Shown here: positions 7,525-16,217 of the stretch, one piece after another | How the letters are laid out: each line of letters opens with the position of its first letter | Position numbering within the stretch: the first letter of the stretch is position 1 | NCBI GenBank assembly: GCA_000621425.1 | Contig: JHYJ01000016.1 | Location: forward strand, 1 to 64,000 | Reading direction: 5' to 3' | Source: Lachnospiraceae bacterium AB2028 | GTDB taxonomy: Bacteria; Bacillota; Clostridia; Lachnospirales; Lachnospiraceae | Length of the DNA stretch: 64,000 nt | Position numbers and translations under genes: made by a program | Notes under the pieces: generated by a model | What the model was told of the DNA's origin: nothing | What the model saw: only the letters and a program-made list of their open reading frames with translations | Databases searched by the model: none

Positions 7525-8844
7525 TCAGATATCCAGCTTATACTTGGTCTTGTCATGTACGCTTATGGCATCACCTATCTGGACCTCTATAAGACACAGT
7601 TCCGTCTCAGCAACCACCGTATGCCTGCATCCTGCAGCCATTGTCACCACATCACCTGTTGACACAGGCTGCTTCATTCCATCCACGATTACAGTACCCC
7701 TTCCGGATACTATACTCCATATCTCATCCCTGTGGGCATGTGAATGATAATTCATTGACCTTCCTGCAAGAACGGTTATCTTATTTGTCATGCTGCCCGG
7801 TCCTACATCCAGCACACGGAAACTTCCCCAGGATTTATCAGCAAACATAACCTGCTGGTCGATCTTATCAACCACCGGCTTATTATGGCTCGAGGCTTCC
7901 TTATCTGAAACAAAAACCCCCTCCGCCGAAGCTGCCACCACCACATTTTTAAGTCCCATACATACAACAGGCACATCCAGTTCATTCAGCACATTTACAT
8001 TTTCACAGCTGCTGTCCACCACAGCCTTGCCTGTCGCAGAATCATCCATGGCCTCCGTCAAAGTATTCCATGTCCCCAGATCCTTCCATGGTCCACTGAA
8101 TTCCAAGACACAGACCTTTTCTTCAGTCTCAAGTATCTCCTTATCGAAACTTATTGCATTAAGGCTCTCATACTTTTCATACAGGTCTTCATAGTCCGTA
8201 AATTCAATCTTTTCGTGAGCCCTTCTCAATATATAGCTCATCTTGAAAACAAATACACCTGCATTCCACAAAGCGCCCTGTGCGATGTATTCCTTTGCCT
8301 TTTCCTCGCTGGGCTTTTCGTAGCATACACCATAAAACCTGTCCGCATTCTTTTCCTTAGGCAAAATATATCCGTACTTTTCCGCGGGATATGTAGGCTT
8401 TGCCCCAATAACACATATATCGGCATCATTTTCAGAAAGGGCAAGTTTTTCCAGATTTTTCAATGCCTCAAAATAGTCATCCTCTACATAGGGATCCACC
8501 GGACATACCATCAGCAACTGATCCTCATCCACATGCTTTATCTCATGCAGAAAAACAGCCGCAAGGACAATGGCCGGGAATGTATCCCTTCTGCAAGGCT
8601 CCACAGACAGGGTAATATTTTCGCCTATCTGACTATGAAGCGCAGCCACCTGGGCACGAGATGTGGCAACAGTCACATCCGCATCCTTATCAGCTGAAAC
8701 TATTCCCCGGTACATTCTCTGTACCATGGATTCCACTGTTCCGTCTTCCCTTTTTAAAATCTTTATGAACTGCTTTGATCTGTTATCATTTGACAGCGGC
8801 CAAAGCCTTTTGCCTGAACCGCCGGAAAGAAGTATCACATTCAT
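7525..8844 (-). CDS. manC: Mannose-1-phosphate guanylyltransferase
   Basis: Makes GDP-mannose from mannose-1-phosphate and GTP. The N-terminal nucleotidyltransferase domain carries the signature LSGGSGKRLWPLSNDNRSKQ, VCPVDPYVEDDYFE, GYILPKEK, EKPSEEKA and WNAGVFVFKMSYIL, followed by FSGPWKDLGTWNTL. The last 110 residues form a cupin domain (MNYHSHAHRDEIWSIVSGRG) like the isomerase half of bifunctional ManC/AlgA enzymes; the separate manA makes a second isomerase activity unnecessary. GGGGG lies nine bases before the ATG. Phosphomannomutase, needed between ManA and ManC, is not found in this window. Confidence 0.93.
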   Translation of the reverse strand: MNVILLSGGSGKRLWPLSNDNRSKQFIKILKREDGTVESMVQRMYRGIVSADKDADVTVATSRAQVAALHSQIGENITLSVEPCRRDTFPAIVLAAVFLHEIKHVDEDQLLMVCPVDPYVEDDYFEALKNLEKLALSENDADICVIGAKPTYPAEKYGYILPKEKNADRFYGVCYEKPSEEKAKEYIAQGALWNAGVFVFKMSYILRRAHEKIEFTDYEDLYEKYESLNAISFDKEILETEEKVCVLEFSGPWKDLGTWNTLTEAMDDSATGKAVVDSSCENVNVLNELDVPVVCMGLKNVVVAASAEGVFVSDKEASSHNKPVVDKIDQQVMFADKSWGSFRVLDVGPGSMTNKITVLAGRSMNYHSHAHRDEIWSIVSGRGTVIVDGMKQPVSTGDVVTMAAGCRHTVVAETELCLIEVQIGDAISVHDKTKYKLDI

Positions 8845-8871
8845 TATTGTTAGCCCCCATTATCTCATTAC

Positions 8872-9861
8872 CTACGAGGATACATGATCGTACATGTCCT
8901 TTATGGTATCCTGCAGGCTGTAGGTTGCCCGCCATCCGGTATCTTTTTCTATCTTGCTGTTGTCTGATTCGAATTTCGGCGTATCTATAGGACGCATGCG
9001 GCTGGGATCAACTATTATGTCAGCCTTCACACCACTTATATCTTCAAGCATCTCAATGACATTCCGCACGCTGACCGCATTTCCCCTGCCTGCATTGTAT
9101 ATCTCGCCGCCTTTTCCCTTGTCTGCGATTTCAATAAAAGCATTTGTCAGGTCCCGCACATCCGTATAGTCACGTTCAATGTTTATGTTGCCCACATGCA
9201 GTTTGAATTCCTTCCTGCCCTCTTTTGCGGCCCTTGCAAACTGCATGCAGAAATTTGAAACGGAAAACCGCTTGCTCATGCCGGGGCCTATTTCATTAAA
9301 GGTCCTCAGGGTGATCACATCCAGACCGTAAGCCCTGTGATAAATATTTGCAAGCAGAGCCTGGCAAACCTTCGTTGACGCAAAGATATTGTTTGGTCTA
9401 GGCTGCAGTTCCTCCGACATAGGGATGCGGTCAAAATCATTACGGCCGTACTCCTCACCGGATCCTGCCATTATTATCCTTGGCGTATACCCCTCTATGC
9501 TCCTAACTGCATCAAAAAGATTCAGTGCCCCTATTACATTGATGTCCACTGTCTCCGCCGGTTCCTTCCAGGCATAGCCCACGGAATTCTGGACAGCTAA
9601 ATCATATATAACATCAGGCATAAAGCGTTTAAGCACGGAAACTATGCCTTCCCTATCAAGCACATCCAACTCCACCCATTCGGTACATTTTTCCGTGCCT
9701 GCATACTTCGACAGATCATCTCTTTCAATATCTGCAGCCTTTAAATATGTGGCCGTTACATTTTCCCCTCTTCTTATAAGCTGCGGTATAAGATACCTGC
9801 CGAAAAGGCTTGTACCACCTATTATGAGAGAACTTATTTTCTTTGTATCTGACATGGTCAC
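8872..9861 (-). CDS. SDR-family nucleotide-sugar epimerase/reductase paralogue with altered active site
   Basis: A 329-residue extended short-chain dehydrogenase resembling GDP-4-keto-6-deoxymannose reductases, and a tandem paralogue of the next gene upstream. The fold is clear (DVIYDLAVQNSVGYAW, MAGSGEEYGR, TFNEIGPGM, GNINIERDYTDVRD, YNAGRGNAVSV). However, the catalytic YxxxK is FASTK (Phe160, Lys164), and the dinucleotide motif GxxGxxG reads GGTSLFG (residues 15-21), with Ser at the middle Gly. It may have lost or changed catalysis, or may act in a heteromer. It probably starts at a GTG overlapping the upstream stop as GTGA, eight bases after a GAGGAG, which indicates translational coupling; an ATG two codons later is possible. 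Confidence 0.85.
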   Translation of the reverse strand: MTMSDTKKISSLIIGGTSLFGRYLIPQLIRRGENVTATYLKAADIERDDLSKYAGTEKCTEWVELDVLDREGIVSVLKRFMPDVIYDLAVQNSVGYAWKEPAETVDINVIGALNLFDAVRSIEGYTPRIIMAGSGEEYGRNDFDRIPMSEELQPRPNNIFASTKVCQALLANIYHRAYGLDVITLRTFNEIGPGMSKRFSVSNFCMQFARAAKEGRKEFKLHVGNINIERDYTDVRDLTNAFIEIADKGKGGEIYNAGRGNAVSVRNVIEMLEDISGVKADIIVDPSRMRPIDTPKFESDNSKIEKDTGWRATYSLQDTIKDMYDHVSS

Positions 9862-10808
9862 TTAAGCAACTCCTCATTCTCACGGAAATAATCCAGTGTA
9901 TCGGCTATGGTCTGTTCAAGTGCTATCTGCGGCCTCCAGCCTGTGGCCTTATAAAGCTTTGACACATCAGGCTCAATGATGGGCACATCCACCGGCCTAA
10001 GTTTCTCTTCATCAACAACAGGCTTAATATCAGCACCACTTACTTTTATTATCAGGTCAAGTATATCGGCAATCTTTACAGCCCTTCCAGTGCCTACATT
10101 GTAGGTTTCACCGGGCATTCCGAACTGCGCCAGTGCTGTATAAGCATTTACCACATCACGCACATCAGTAAAATCCCGCATAGCAGACAGATTCCCCACA
10201 TGTATTTCCGGAGACTGCAGTCCCTTTTCTACCCTGACAGCCTGCCTGCAAAAATCAGCCACCACAAAAACCGGCGACTGGCCCGGTCCCATGTGGTTAA
10301 AGCTCCTGGTCATGATGAGCTGCAGGTTATAGGCCTGGGCATATACCGTAGCCATCATGTTCTGTCCCGCCTTGGTTGCCGCATATATATTTCCGGGGCG
10401 GAGGAACTGTTCTTCCTTGACCGGCACCTCATCAGGACGCACATATCCGTATTCCTCTCCAGAACCGGCAAGTATCACCTTAGGGCTGTATTCCAGTTGC
10501 CTTAACGCATCCAGCAGATTCAGTGTTCCCTTTACATTTACGCTTACAGTTTCTGCCGGATCCTTCCACGACTTGGATACCGAACTCTGGGCTGCCAAAT
10601 GAAAAATGCACTGGGGATGCTCATCCTGAAGCAAGGCCAGAACTGCTGCGGGATCCATGATATCCAGTTCCCGCACTTCCCCTTCAGAAAAGCTGTCCGT
10701 ATTATGGTTCTGTATGGTGCCTACGACTTCGTATTTAAGATTTTCACGCACTGCCTTTGCAAGATAAGGTCCCACAAAACCGGATGCGCCTGTAATAAGA
10801 GCTTTCAT
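9858..10808 (-). CDS. SDR-family GDP-6-deoxysugar reductase/epimerase-like enzyme
   Basis: A 316-residue extended SDR that probably acts on a GDP-linked sugar made by ManC; GDP-4-keto-6-deoxymannose reductase (Rmd-like) is the best guess, and a dehydratase or epimerase cannot be excluded. The catalytic machinery is intact: TGASGFVG at residues 6-13 binds NAD(P), HLAAQSSV follows, and the triad is Ser116 in LAGSGEEYG with Y142-x-x-x-K146 in IYAATK. Later parts include FNHMGPGQSPVFVVADF and RDFTDVRDVVNAY. GTGAGG precedes the ATG by four bases. It overlaps the following paralogue by four bases, and the two products may form one enzyme. Confidence 0.88.
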   Translation of the reverse strand: MKALITGASGFVGPYLAKAVRENLKYEVVGTIQNHNTDSFSEGEVRELDIMDPAAVLALLQDEHPQCIFHLAAQSSVSKSWKDPAETVSVNVKGTLNLLDALRQLEYSPKVILAGSGEEYGYVRPDEVPVKEEQFLRPGNIYAATKAGQNMMATVYAQAYNLQLIMTRSFNHMGPGQSPVFVVADFCRQAVRVEKGLQSPEIHVGNLSAMRDFTDVRDVVNAYTALAQFGMPGETYNVGTGRAVKIADILDLIIKVSGADIKPVVDEEKLRPVDVPIIEPDVSKLYKATGWRPQIALEQTIADTLDYFRENEELLK

Positions 10809-10814
10809 AAAACC

Positions 10815-11756
10815 TCACTTCATCTTTGCGATGATATACCTGGGTCTGCGTTTTACCTCATCATATATCTTTGCCAGGTAAAGCCCCACAATACCTATAC
10901 CTATCATGATCACACTGGCACTAAAGAGCTGCAGTAGTATTACCGTAGTAAAGCCCTCCGCCGCTGTTCCGCAGAAATAGCGCACAAGGGTCTGTATCCC
11001 AAGTGCAAAAGCAAAAACAAGGGACACAATACCTATCCCTGTTATTAAATGCAGGGGAACGGCAGAATATTCCACAATATTGTTAACAGCATATTTAAAG
11101 AGTGCAGAAGTACTCCACTTGCTGGTCCCTACTTCCCTGTCCCTTACGTCAAATTCAACAGAAGTCTTTTTATATCCTATCCAGGACGAAAGCGCCCTGA
11201 AGAAAACATGGTATTCTGGAAACATAAGGAGCGATTCCACGGCACGCCTGTCCAAGAGCTTGAAATCCGACGCCCTGTACATATCTATTTTCGTAGCCTT
11301 GCTCATTATTCCGTAAAACATGCCGGCGCTCAGCCTGTGAAAAATCGATTCACGTCCGCGGCTCTTCTTTACGCCTTCTACGATCTCATAGCCGTCCTCC
11401 CATAGATGGTACATCTCTATCAGCACTTCAGGAGGATGTTGAAGGTCACAGTCCATTACCGCAGCACAACCGCCCTTTGCTGCACCCAGTCCTGCAAAGA
11501 TAGCCGCTTCCTTGCCGAAATTTCTGGAAAAGCAGACATATCTCACTGCCTGATCCTTTTCTGCCGCTTCCTCTATGCGATCCTGGGTCAGGTCTGATGA
11601 GCCGTCATTAACAAAAATAAGCTCATAAATGATGCCTGCATCATCCATCAGAGCTTTTAGTGTTTCTGCTGTCTTCAGTATCATCCCTTCCTCATTATAG
11701 GCAGGGATGACCACTGACAGCAGCTTATTATCCTGTTGTAAAGTATTTTTTTCCAT
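10815..11756 (-). CDS. GT2 glycosyltransferase, GtrB/polyprenyl-phosphate type
   Basis: A 313-residue family 2 glycosyltransferase that likely loads a sugar from a nucleotide donor onto a polyprenyl phosphate at the inner face of the membrane. The catalytic domain shows LSVVIPAYNEEG, IYELIFVNDGSSDLT, FSRNFGKEAAIFAGL and the metal-binding DCDLQHPPEV. Two C-terminal transmembrane segments (about residues 226-250 and 265-290) are followed by a basic end, YDEVKRRPRYII, a layout shared with GtrB/YfdH and DPM1-like enzymes. It is the first gene of the glycan operon. It lacks a Shine-Dalgarno sequence, and the -10 box ends eleven bases before the ATG. Confidence 0.9.
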   Translation of the reverse strand: MEKNTLQQDNKLLSVVIPAYNEEGMILKTAETLKALMDDAGIIYELIFVNDGSSDLTQDRIEEAAEKDQAVRYVCFSRNFGKEAAIFAGLGAAKGGCAAVMDCDLQHPPEVLIEMYHLWEDGYEIVEGVKKSRGRESIFHRLSAGMFYGIMSKATKIDMYRASDFKLLDRRAVESLLMFPEYHVFFRALSSWIGYKKTSVEFDVRDREVGTSKWSTSALFKYAVNNIVEYSAVPLHLITGIGIVSLVFAFALGIQTLVRYFCGTAAEGFTTVILLQLFSASVIMIGIGIVGLYLAKIYDEVKRRPRYIIAKMK

Positions 11757-11767
11757 AGTTATGGACT

Positions 11768-11796
11768 ATTATACCATAATTGCTCGGTGTTCGCCA
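11768..11796 (-). promoter_or_regulatory. Extended -10 promoter of the glycan operon
   Basis: On the minus strand TGGTATAAT (TG-N-TATAAT; the -10 box is at 11768-11773) lies eleven bases before the glycosyltransferase ATG. The -35 region (11791-11796) reads TGGCGA, which is poor, as is usual for extended -10 promoters, and it overlaps the first copy of a 23-bp repeat. The 5' leader would be only about four bases. Confidence 0.5.
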
Positions 11797-11887
11797 TCCT
11801 TGGCTCACTGTTCCCTCGCAATTAACATACAACATCCATGTTGTAGCATAATTGCGAAACGTCTGCCATCCTTGGCTCACTGTTCCC
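11775..11887. repeat. Intergenic direct repeat with nested hairpin
   Basis: Two copies of a 23-bp sequence beginning GCCATCCTTGGCTCACTG occur at 11793-11815 and 11865-11887, exactly 72 bases apart, and each is preceded by CATAATTGC. Between the copies is an inverted repeat, GCAATTA at 11818-11824 with TAATTGC at 11849-11855, enclosing a second hairpin, CAACAT at 11830-11835 with ATGTTG at 11838-11843. It lies between two minus-strand transcription units and could be a regulatory array, a small mobile repeat or an RNA structure. Confidence 0.7.
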
Positions 11888-11931
11888 GTATGCCGCATTT
11901 AATCCGTAGGTTCACACGCCGTGCCCACAGA

Positions 11932-12462
11932 TCATGACAGCAGTTCCTGGAACGCCTCCGCAGAAACTTCACCCTTGGCATACCCGCACAGCGGACCGGC
12001 TGTAGTCTTAAGGACAGCAGCACTTGTTTCTATTGCATCATAAACCTCGTTTATAACCCAGTCCTTTTCGCCTATCTTCCCGACCGGAAGTACTATACGG
12101 TACATAAGACTTATACGCGAGGGGACTTTATCCTCTGCATCATCTTCCGGTTCTTCATTAAACACTGCGTATCCTCCTACAGGAAGTATAGTGTTCAAAA
12201 GCGCTATCCCTGCACACAGGTTCGCATGCTCTGCAGAACTATAACCTGTTATATCCGCTACTTCCCATTGAAGTACGATCAGTCCGTTATCAAAATCATC
12301 ACCGCCGTATGTCGCATAAAAGATATCACCGTATATATCGGAATCCGTTACCGGTGCTGAAAAGAGAACCGTGAGTACAGGTCTGTCCTCTTCTATTATC
12401 CTTGCAGGAATCTTATTGCCATCCAGTTTCGCCTTTAATCCATTTAATACTTCTTCAACCAT
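11932..12462 (-). CDS. YbjN-like small protein, last gene of the 933-residue-protein operon
   Basis: A 176-residue soluble protein without signal peptide. Alternating beta segments (ARIIEEDRPVLTVLFSA, NGLIVLQWEVADI), a helix with HANLCAGIALLNTILPVGGYAVF and a closing helix give the pattern of the YbjN/type III secretion chaperone-like fold. A second protein of similar pattern (157 residues) is encoded at the other end of the same operon. Proteins of this fold often bind a partner polypeptide, so it may chaperone the large protein encoded just upstream, 40 bases away. This is inference; I do not recognise a specific family member. Confidence 0.6.
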   Translation of the reverse strand: MVEEVLNGLKAKLDGNKIPARIIEEDRPVLTVLFSAPVTDSDIYGDIFYATYGGDDFDNGLIVLQWEVADITGYSSAEHANLCAGIALLNTILPVGGYAVFNEEPEDDAEDKVPSRISLMYRIVLPVGKIGEKDWVINEVYDAIETSAAVLKTTAGPLCGYAKGEVSAEAFQELLS

Positions 12463-12502
12463 ATCCTTATTTTCTCCCAGTCATTGCTTATTGTTTACGG
12501 GT

Positions 12503-15304
12503 TCACCCACCTAACTTTGCTGCTATCGACTTTGCAGTAGGACGAATTTTTTCTATAGATTTTTTATCTGTACCCCTTGGAAATTTCACACGAAGTCCCA
12601 TTCCCTTTACAAGCTGTACACAAGCTTTTGAAACATCATGGGCATTTTTGTCATCCTCTGTTATCAGATCATCCTGTTCGTCATAGAAAAGTTTTCTGAA
12701 CAGGAATTCCGCATATTTCCCGGCTATATGTTTAAAGAATGTCCTGAATGTTGTAAAACCAAGCTCCGCTGCCATATGGTTCATAAGGTTCTTCTTTAAT
12801 TCCTTCATCTTTTTCTTATTGTTCAAAAGATTATCCTTGGCCGCCTTATCCATGTTACCCAAAAGATCCTCGATATTATTTAAGTTCAGGAATTCCTCAG
12901 CGGTCCGTTCCTTAGAACGTTCGCTAAGCAGATATTCCGTCATCTTGCCGGCCAACGACAGTACAACGGACGCCCCACCCCATATAAGTGAAAATGCAGG
13001 ACCCGCAATCAATGCTGTAAATCCGCCGATATTGTTCACCGTGGAAAAAGTGGTGCTTACAGCCTGTTTTGTTTTATTCCTTCCATCAAGCTTGATTATG
13101 CCATCCATGTATGTAGCATCATCCCTGACTATATTAAGGCTGCTAATCTGTTTTTTCGCCTGATGGCGATGATACAGATGCTTGCCCTGAACCGCATAAT
13201 CAGCAGCATTCATGGCAAGTCCTCCCACAGATACGGCTTTAGAGGCGAAGGAAATTTTGCCCGATATGTCCTTCACAAGCTCAGGAGTGTTTTCGACAAG
13301 CGCCTTTGCTGTGTCAGCTGCATAGCGCATACTGGCCAGTCCAATACCGGTACTAACGACCGATGCGCCCAGCCCATACAGATAATTGGTTCCTGTATAA
13401 ACCCTGTCTAACACTGACAGATTACCATTAAACATAGCCGTAACAGTCTTTTTGATACCTTTCAGGCTTCCAAGAAGCCCCACTGCTCCGCTTACTGCTG
13501 ATGCCGCCCCTGAAATATAATTTGCCTTTTCAACCATGCCTAAAAGATCATGGTTTCCTATCATAGCGGTCTGTCCAACAGCCATGGCATTTTCTGCCAT
13601 TGCCTGTATTTCAGATTTATATATCGAAGGTATCGTTGAAAGCTTGGAAGTCACGATAGCCGTCTGCTTTACTGCGTATTCCGTATTCTCTTCGAGTTCT
13701 AGCGCAACATCCCCTACGCTCTCAGCAGAATAATTCGTTGCATATAAAAGCTCCTGCTGCCTTTCCTGTAATACTCTGTCCTTGCCAAACAGCTGATCCA
13801 GCTTCCCTATCGCTAACTGTTTCTTCTCCTCCGCAGTCTCTTTTCTCTCTTGCTTTTTAATCCACGCGCCGTCGCTGGTCTTCTGGGCTTTGACGTATTC
13901 CTCGACGGCCTTTATTGCTTCATCAAGGAGCCGGTCACGTTCTTTAGCCGCCGTATAAACAGAGCCTGCAATTTTCTTTACGCCCTCATCCGCAATATTC
14001 TCAATCGCCTGACTGATATCATTCTGGTCATCCTTACCATTCTTTTCAGACTTTTCACGCTCAGCAAACTTAGCAAAATCATCTATTGCCTGTTTGACAT
14101 CAGGACGCGTAACTACGCTGAGCGCGGTTTCCAGCATCCCCCAGTGATGGCGCATCACACCGTCCTTCCCAAGCTTTTCCCATAGGCGGAAAGGAACACG
14201 GTACATCTTGAAGCTGATCTTTGACACATTCGGAATATAAGTTGTCTGTGACAGTCCTATATCCGAGATGTCCGGATTTGCCAAATGCCCCGTCTCTACA
14301 AGCCTGTATACAAACAGCCTTTCCCTTGCCGAAAGAGCCAATATCCGATTTATGAAAGGAAGGCGTTTGGGAGAATTTATTCCAAGTCCCATAAGCCAGT
14401 CATCGGTACGGCCCAGTGCCTCCGCCTGCTCTGCCGACAGTCCGCTGTCATACTGTTTCAAATTATACTCATGCGGCTGTTCTTCCGCCTGCTGCCCTGC
14501 GCTATGCTTATCGAGCTTTAATGCTCTCTTTTTTGCCCTGTCTAAAACACTATCCGCTTCATTCCCCAAAATACTCGAATCGACAAGCAGGCCATCCCCT
14601 TCATCAAGGAATGAAAGTTCAGCCATATCCTGCGAGTTGTTTTCGAAATGTTCCCTCAGGGTATCATAACGTCTTAAATATTCATCTATTTCGAGCCCTC
14701 TCTTGACATTAAAATTCTTTGAACAATATATAGTCTTATATACCTCAACCTCTGTCTCAAAGGTTTTGGCATAGTTATACAGCATTTTTGCCTTTTCCTT
14801 TCTTGAAAGGAACTTATCCTTGGCAAGTGCTTTCTTGAGTGACCAGAATTTTTCAAGCTTTGCCTTCGTTTCCTTGGCTACTTTTTTTCTTTCCACATCA
14901 TTCAGGTATCCAGTTACCATCTTGCGAAGGCCATCTTTATCCTCTTCCAGTTCTGCATTTACCGTCTTACTTTTCTTTATTTTCTCTATCAGGCGTTTTC
15001 TTGCTATCTTTGCAGATGCTGACAGCGCATGAAACTGGTATGTATCCCTGATCGGATCCAGTATTTCATCTCTCTGATCCCGAATTTGCATATCATCCTG
15101 ATCATTGTGAATAATTATGTTGTTGTTGATCAGATCGATTTCATTTTCTTTGTCAATTTCGATTTCAGAATATTCATTGTCAGATTCCTTCATACCGTTC
15201 AATTTTATTTTGTCGGTATTCAGATCCTTTAAGTTGTCTTTCTTTTCATCATTGATAAGAATGTCCTTATTCAGTTCATTTGTTTTAAACTTACCGGATT
15301 CCAT
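12503..15304 (-). CDS. Large protein of unknown function with glycine/alanine-rich hydrophobic segments
   Basis: I do not recognise this 933-residue protein. The first 80 residues are Asn, Asp, Ile, Lys and Glu-rich low complexity (IDLINNNIIIHNDQDD), encoded by more AT-rich DNA than the rest. Residues about 90-470 are charged and helical, with probable coiled coils. Around 595-615 (AVSGAVGLLGSL), 635-660 (YGLGASVVSTGIGLA) and 755-790 (LIAGPAFSLIWGGASVVL) are hydrophobic, Gly/Ala-rich stretches like those of membrane-inserting or tail-measure-type proteins. The end is helical with FTTFRTFFKHIAGKYAEFLF. No signal peptide is seen. AAGGAAG precedes the ATG. It is flanked by YbjN-like proteins and follows a GNAT gene by 49 bases. 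A pore-forming, scaffold or secreted-substrate role is possible but unproven. Confidence 0.6.
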   Translation of the reverse strand: MESGKFKTNELNKDILINDEKKDNLKDLNTDKIKLNGMKESDNEYSEIEIDKENEIDLINNNIIIHNDQDDMQIRDQRDEILDPIRDTYQFHALSASAKIARKRLIEKIKKSKTVNAELEEDKDGLRKMVTGYLNDVERKKVAKETKAKLEKFWSLKKALAKDKFLSRKEKAKMLYNYAKTFETEVEVYKTIYCSKNFNVKRGLEIDEYLRRYDTLREHFENNSQDMAELSFLDEGDGLLVDSSILGNEADSVLDRAKKRALKLDKHSAGQQAEEQPHEYNLKQYDSGLSAEQAEALGRTDDWLMGLGINSPKRLPFINRILALSARERLFVYRLVETGHLANPDISDIGLSQTTYIPNVSKISFKMYRVPFRLWEKLGKDGVMRHHWGMLETALSVVTRPDVKQAIDDFAKFAEREKSEKNGKDDQNDISQAIENIADEGVKKIAGSVYTAAKERDRLLDEAIKAVEEYVKAQKTSDGAWIKKQERKETAEEKKQLAIGKLDQLFGKDRVLQERQQELLYATNYSAESVGDVALELEENTEYAVKQTAIVTSKLSTIPSIYKSEIQAMAENAMAVGQTAMIGNHDLLGMVEKANYISGAASAVSGAVGLLGSLKGIKKTVTAMFNGNLSVLDRVYTGTNYLYGLGASVVSTGIGLASMRYAADTAKALVENTPELVKDISGKISFASKAVSVGGLAMNAADYAVQGKHLYHRHQAKKQISSLNIVRDDATYMDGIIKLDGRNKTKQAVSTTFSTVNNIGGFTALIAGPAFSLIWGGASVVLSLAGKMTEYLLSERSKERTAEEFLNLNNIEDLLGNMDKAAKDNLLNNKKKMKELKKNLMNHMAAELGFTTFRTFFKHIAGKYAEFLFRKLFYDEQDDLITEDDKNAHDVSKACVQLVKGMGLRVKFPRGTDKKSIEKIRPTAKSIAAKLGG

Positions 15305-15353
15305 TGAACTCTTCCTTTCTGTAGTTTTGACCTGCAGATGACCTCAGCAGCGT

Positions 15354-16217
15354 TCATCTCCCTGCTATATATTTCATATGTTCAAGCACTAAACGCTCAC
15401 ATTCCGGAGGATTGAATATCTTAAGCATTCCGTTGTACAAAACCTCGTCATTCAAATTGATTATTATAGTTATCTTTTCCTGACTTGCCTTGCTTATAAG
15501 CGGTTCTATGCAGCCGCAAAAAAGCGGCAGAAACATATTGTTCTTTTTTGCCAGGGCATCAATATAGATTGCAGAGATATCCAGCGTCCCCTCAACAGGC
15601 ATTGACGCTATCATGGCACCATGTATTTTTTGGTCTGCCTCATAAAAACGGCTGTAACACTCATCACACTCTTCCCTGTAAAAATAAAAACCTGTATGGT
15701 TTTCCTCGTCAAGAAAGGCATTTATATGTTTCTTGTCAATCTCGTTTATCCTTTTTACCGGCGGAAGCAGATGCATGCCTTTTAAGACAGTCTGTATTGT
15801 TTCTGCCCCCAGCATATCCTTAAGGTCATAGACCAGTATCCTTCCGGTCAGATTAAGCGGTATGAATCCGTTTCTTGTCATGAAACTGTTGTACTCAAGT
15901 GCATATTCATGAACTATATCAATGCGTGATGTGATAATTCGTACTCCTATACCTGCAAGATATGATTCACAGTACTCCAAAAGTTTCCAGATTCTCCCCT
16001 GTTCCCTAAACTCCGGTACAGTATAGAGATATTCCATATACATTTCTGCATCCGTTCCCGGTATATGCGAAAAAACCGCATAGCAGGCAAGCTCATCGCC
16101 TTCTAAGCCTGCAATTATACAAATCTCATATTTTTTGCCAAATACCACACTGCACACTGCCCTGCTGGCGGTTGCTTCCAGTATTTTTTTATCCGGCTTT
16201 ACCCTGACAAATTTCAT
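15354..16217 (-). CDS. GNAT-family N-acetyltransferase-like protein (two-domain)
   Basis: A 287-residue protein whose first half (about 1-135) has the GNAT fold: ELACYAVFSHI, the beta strand YMEYLYTVPEF, then REQGRIWKLLEYC in the place of the acetyl-CoA loop (R/QxxGxG/A, here without the second Gly), and a closing NGFIPLN. The second half (from about 150) looks like another, more diverged GNAT-like domain without an evident loop. The substrate is unknown. It starts immediately after the stop of the upstream 157-residue gene (TAAATG), with AGAGGAG as ribosome site. Two similar-sized GNAT proteins occur in the operon with the 1785-residue protein. Confidence 0.7.
   Translation of the reverse strand: MKFVRVKPDKKILEATASRAVCSVVFGKKYEICIIAGLEGDELACYAVFSHIPGTDAEMYMEYLYTVPEFREQGRIWKLLEYCESYLAGIGVRIITSRIDIVHEYALEYNSFMTRNGFIPLNLTGRILVYDLKDMLGAETIQTVLKGMHLLPPVKRINEIDKKHINAFLDEENHTGFYFYREECDECYSRFYEADQKIHGAMIASMPVEGTLDISAIYIDALAKKNNMFLPLFCGCIEPLISKASQEKITIIINLNDEVLYNGMLKIFNPPECERLVLEHMKYIAGR

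Noticed and set aside
8215-8697. 160-residue plus-strand frame within manC
   Set aside because: It is antisense to the nucleotidyltransferase domain of manC and has no domain or start signal.
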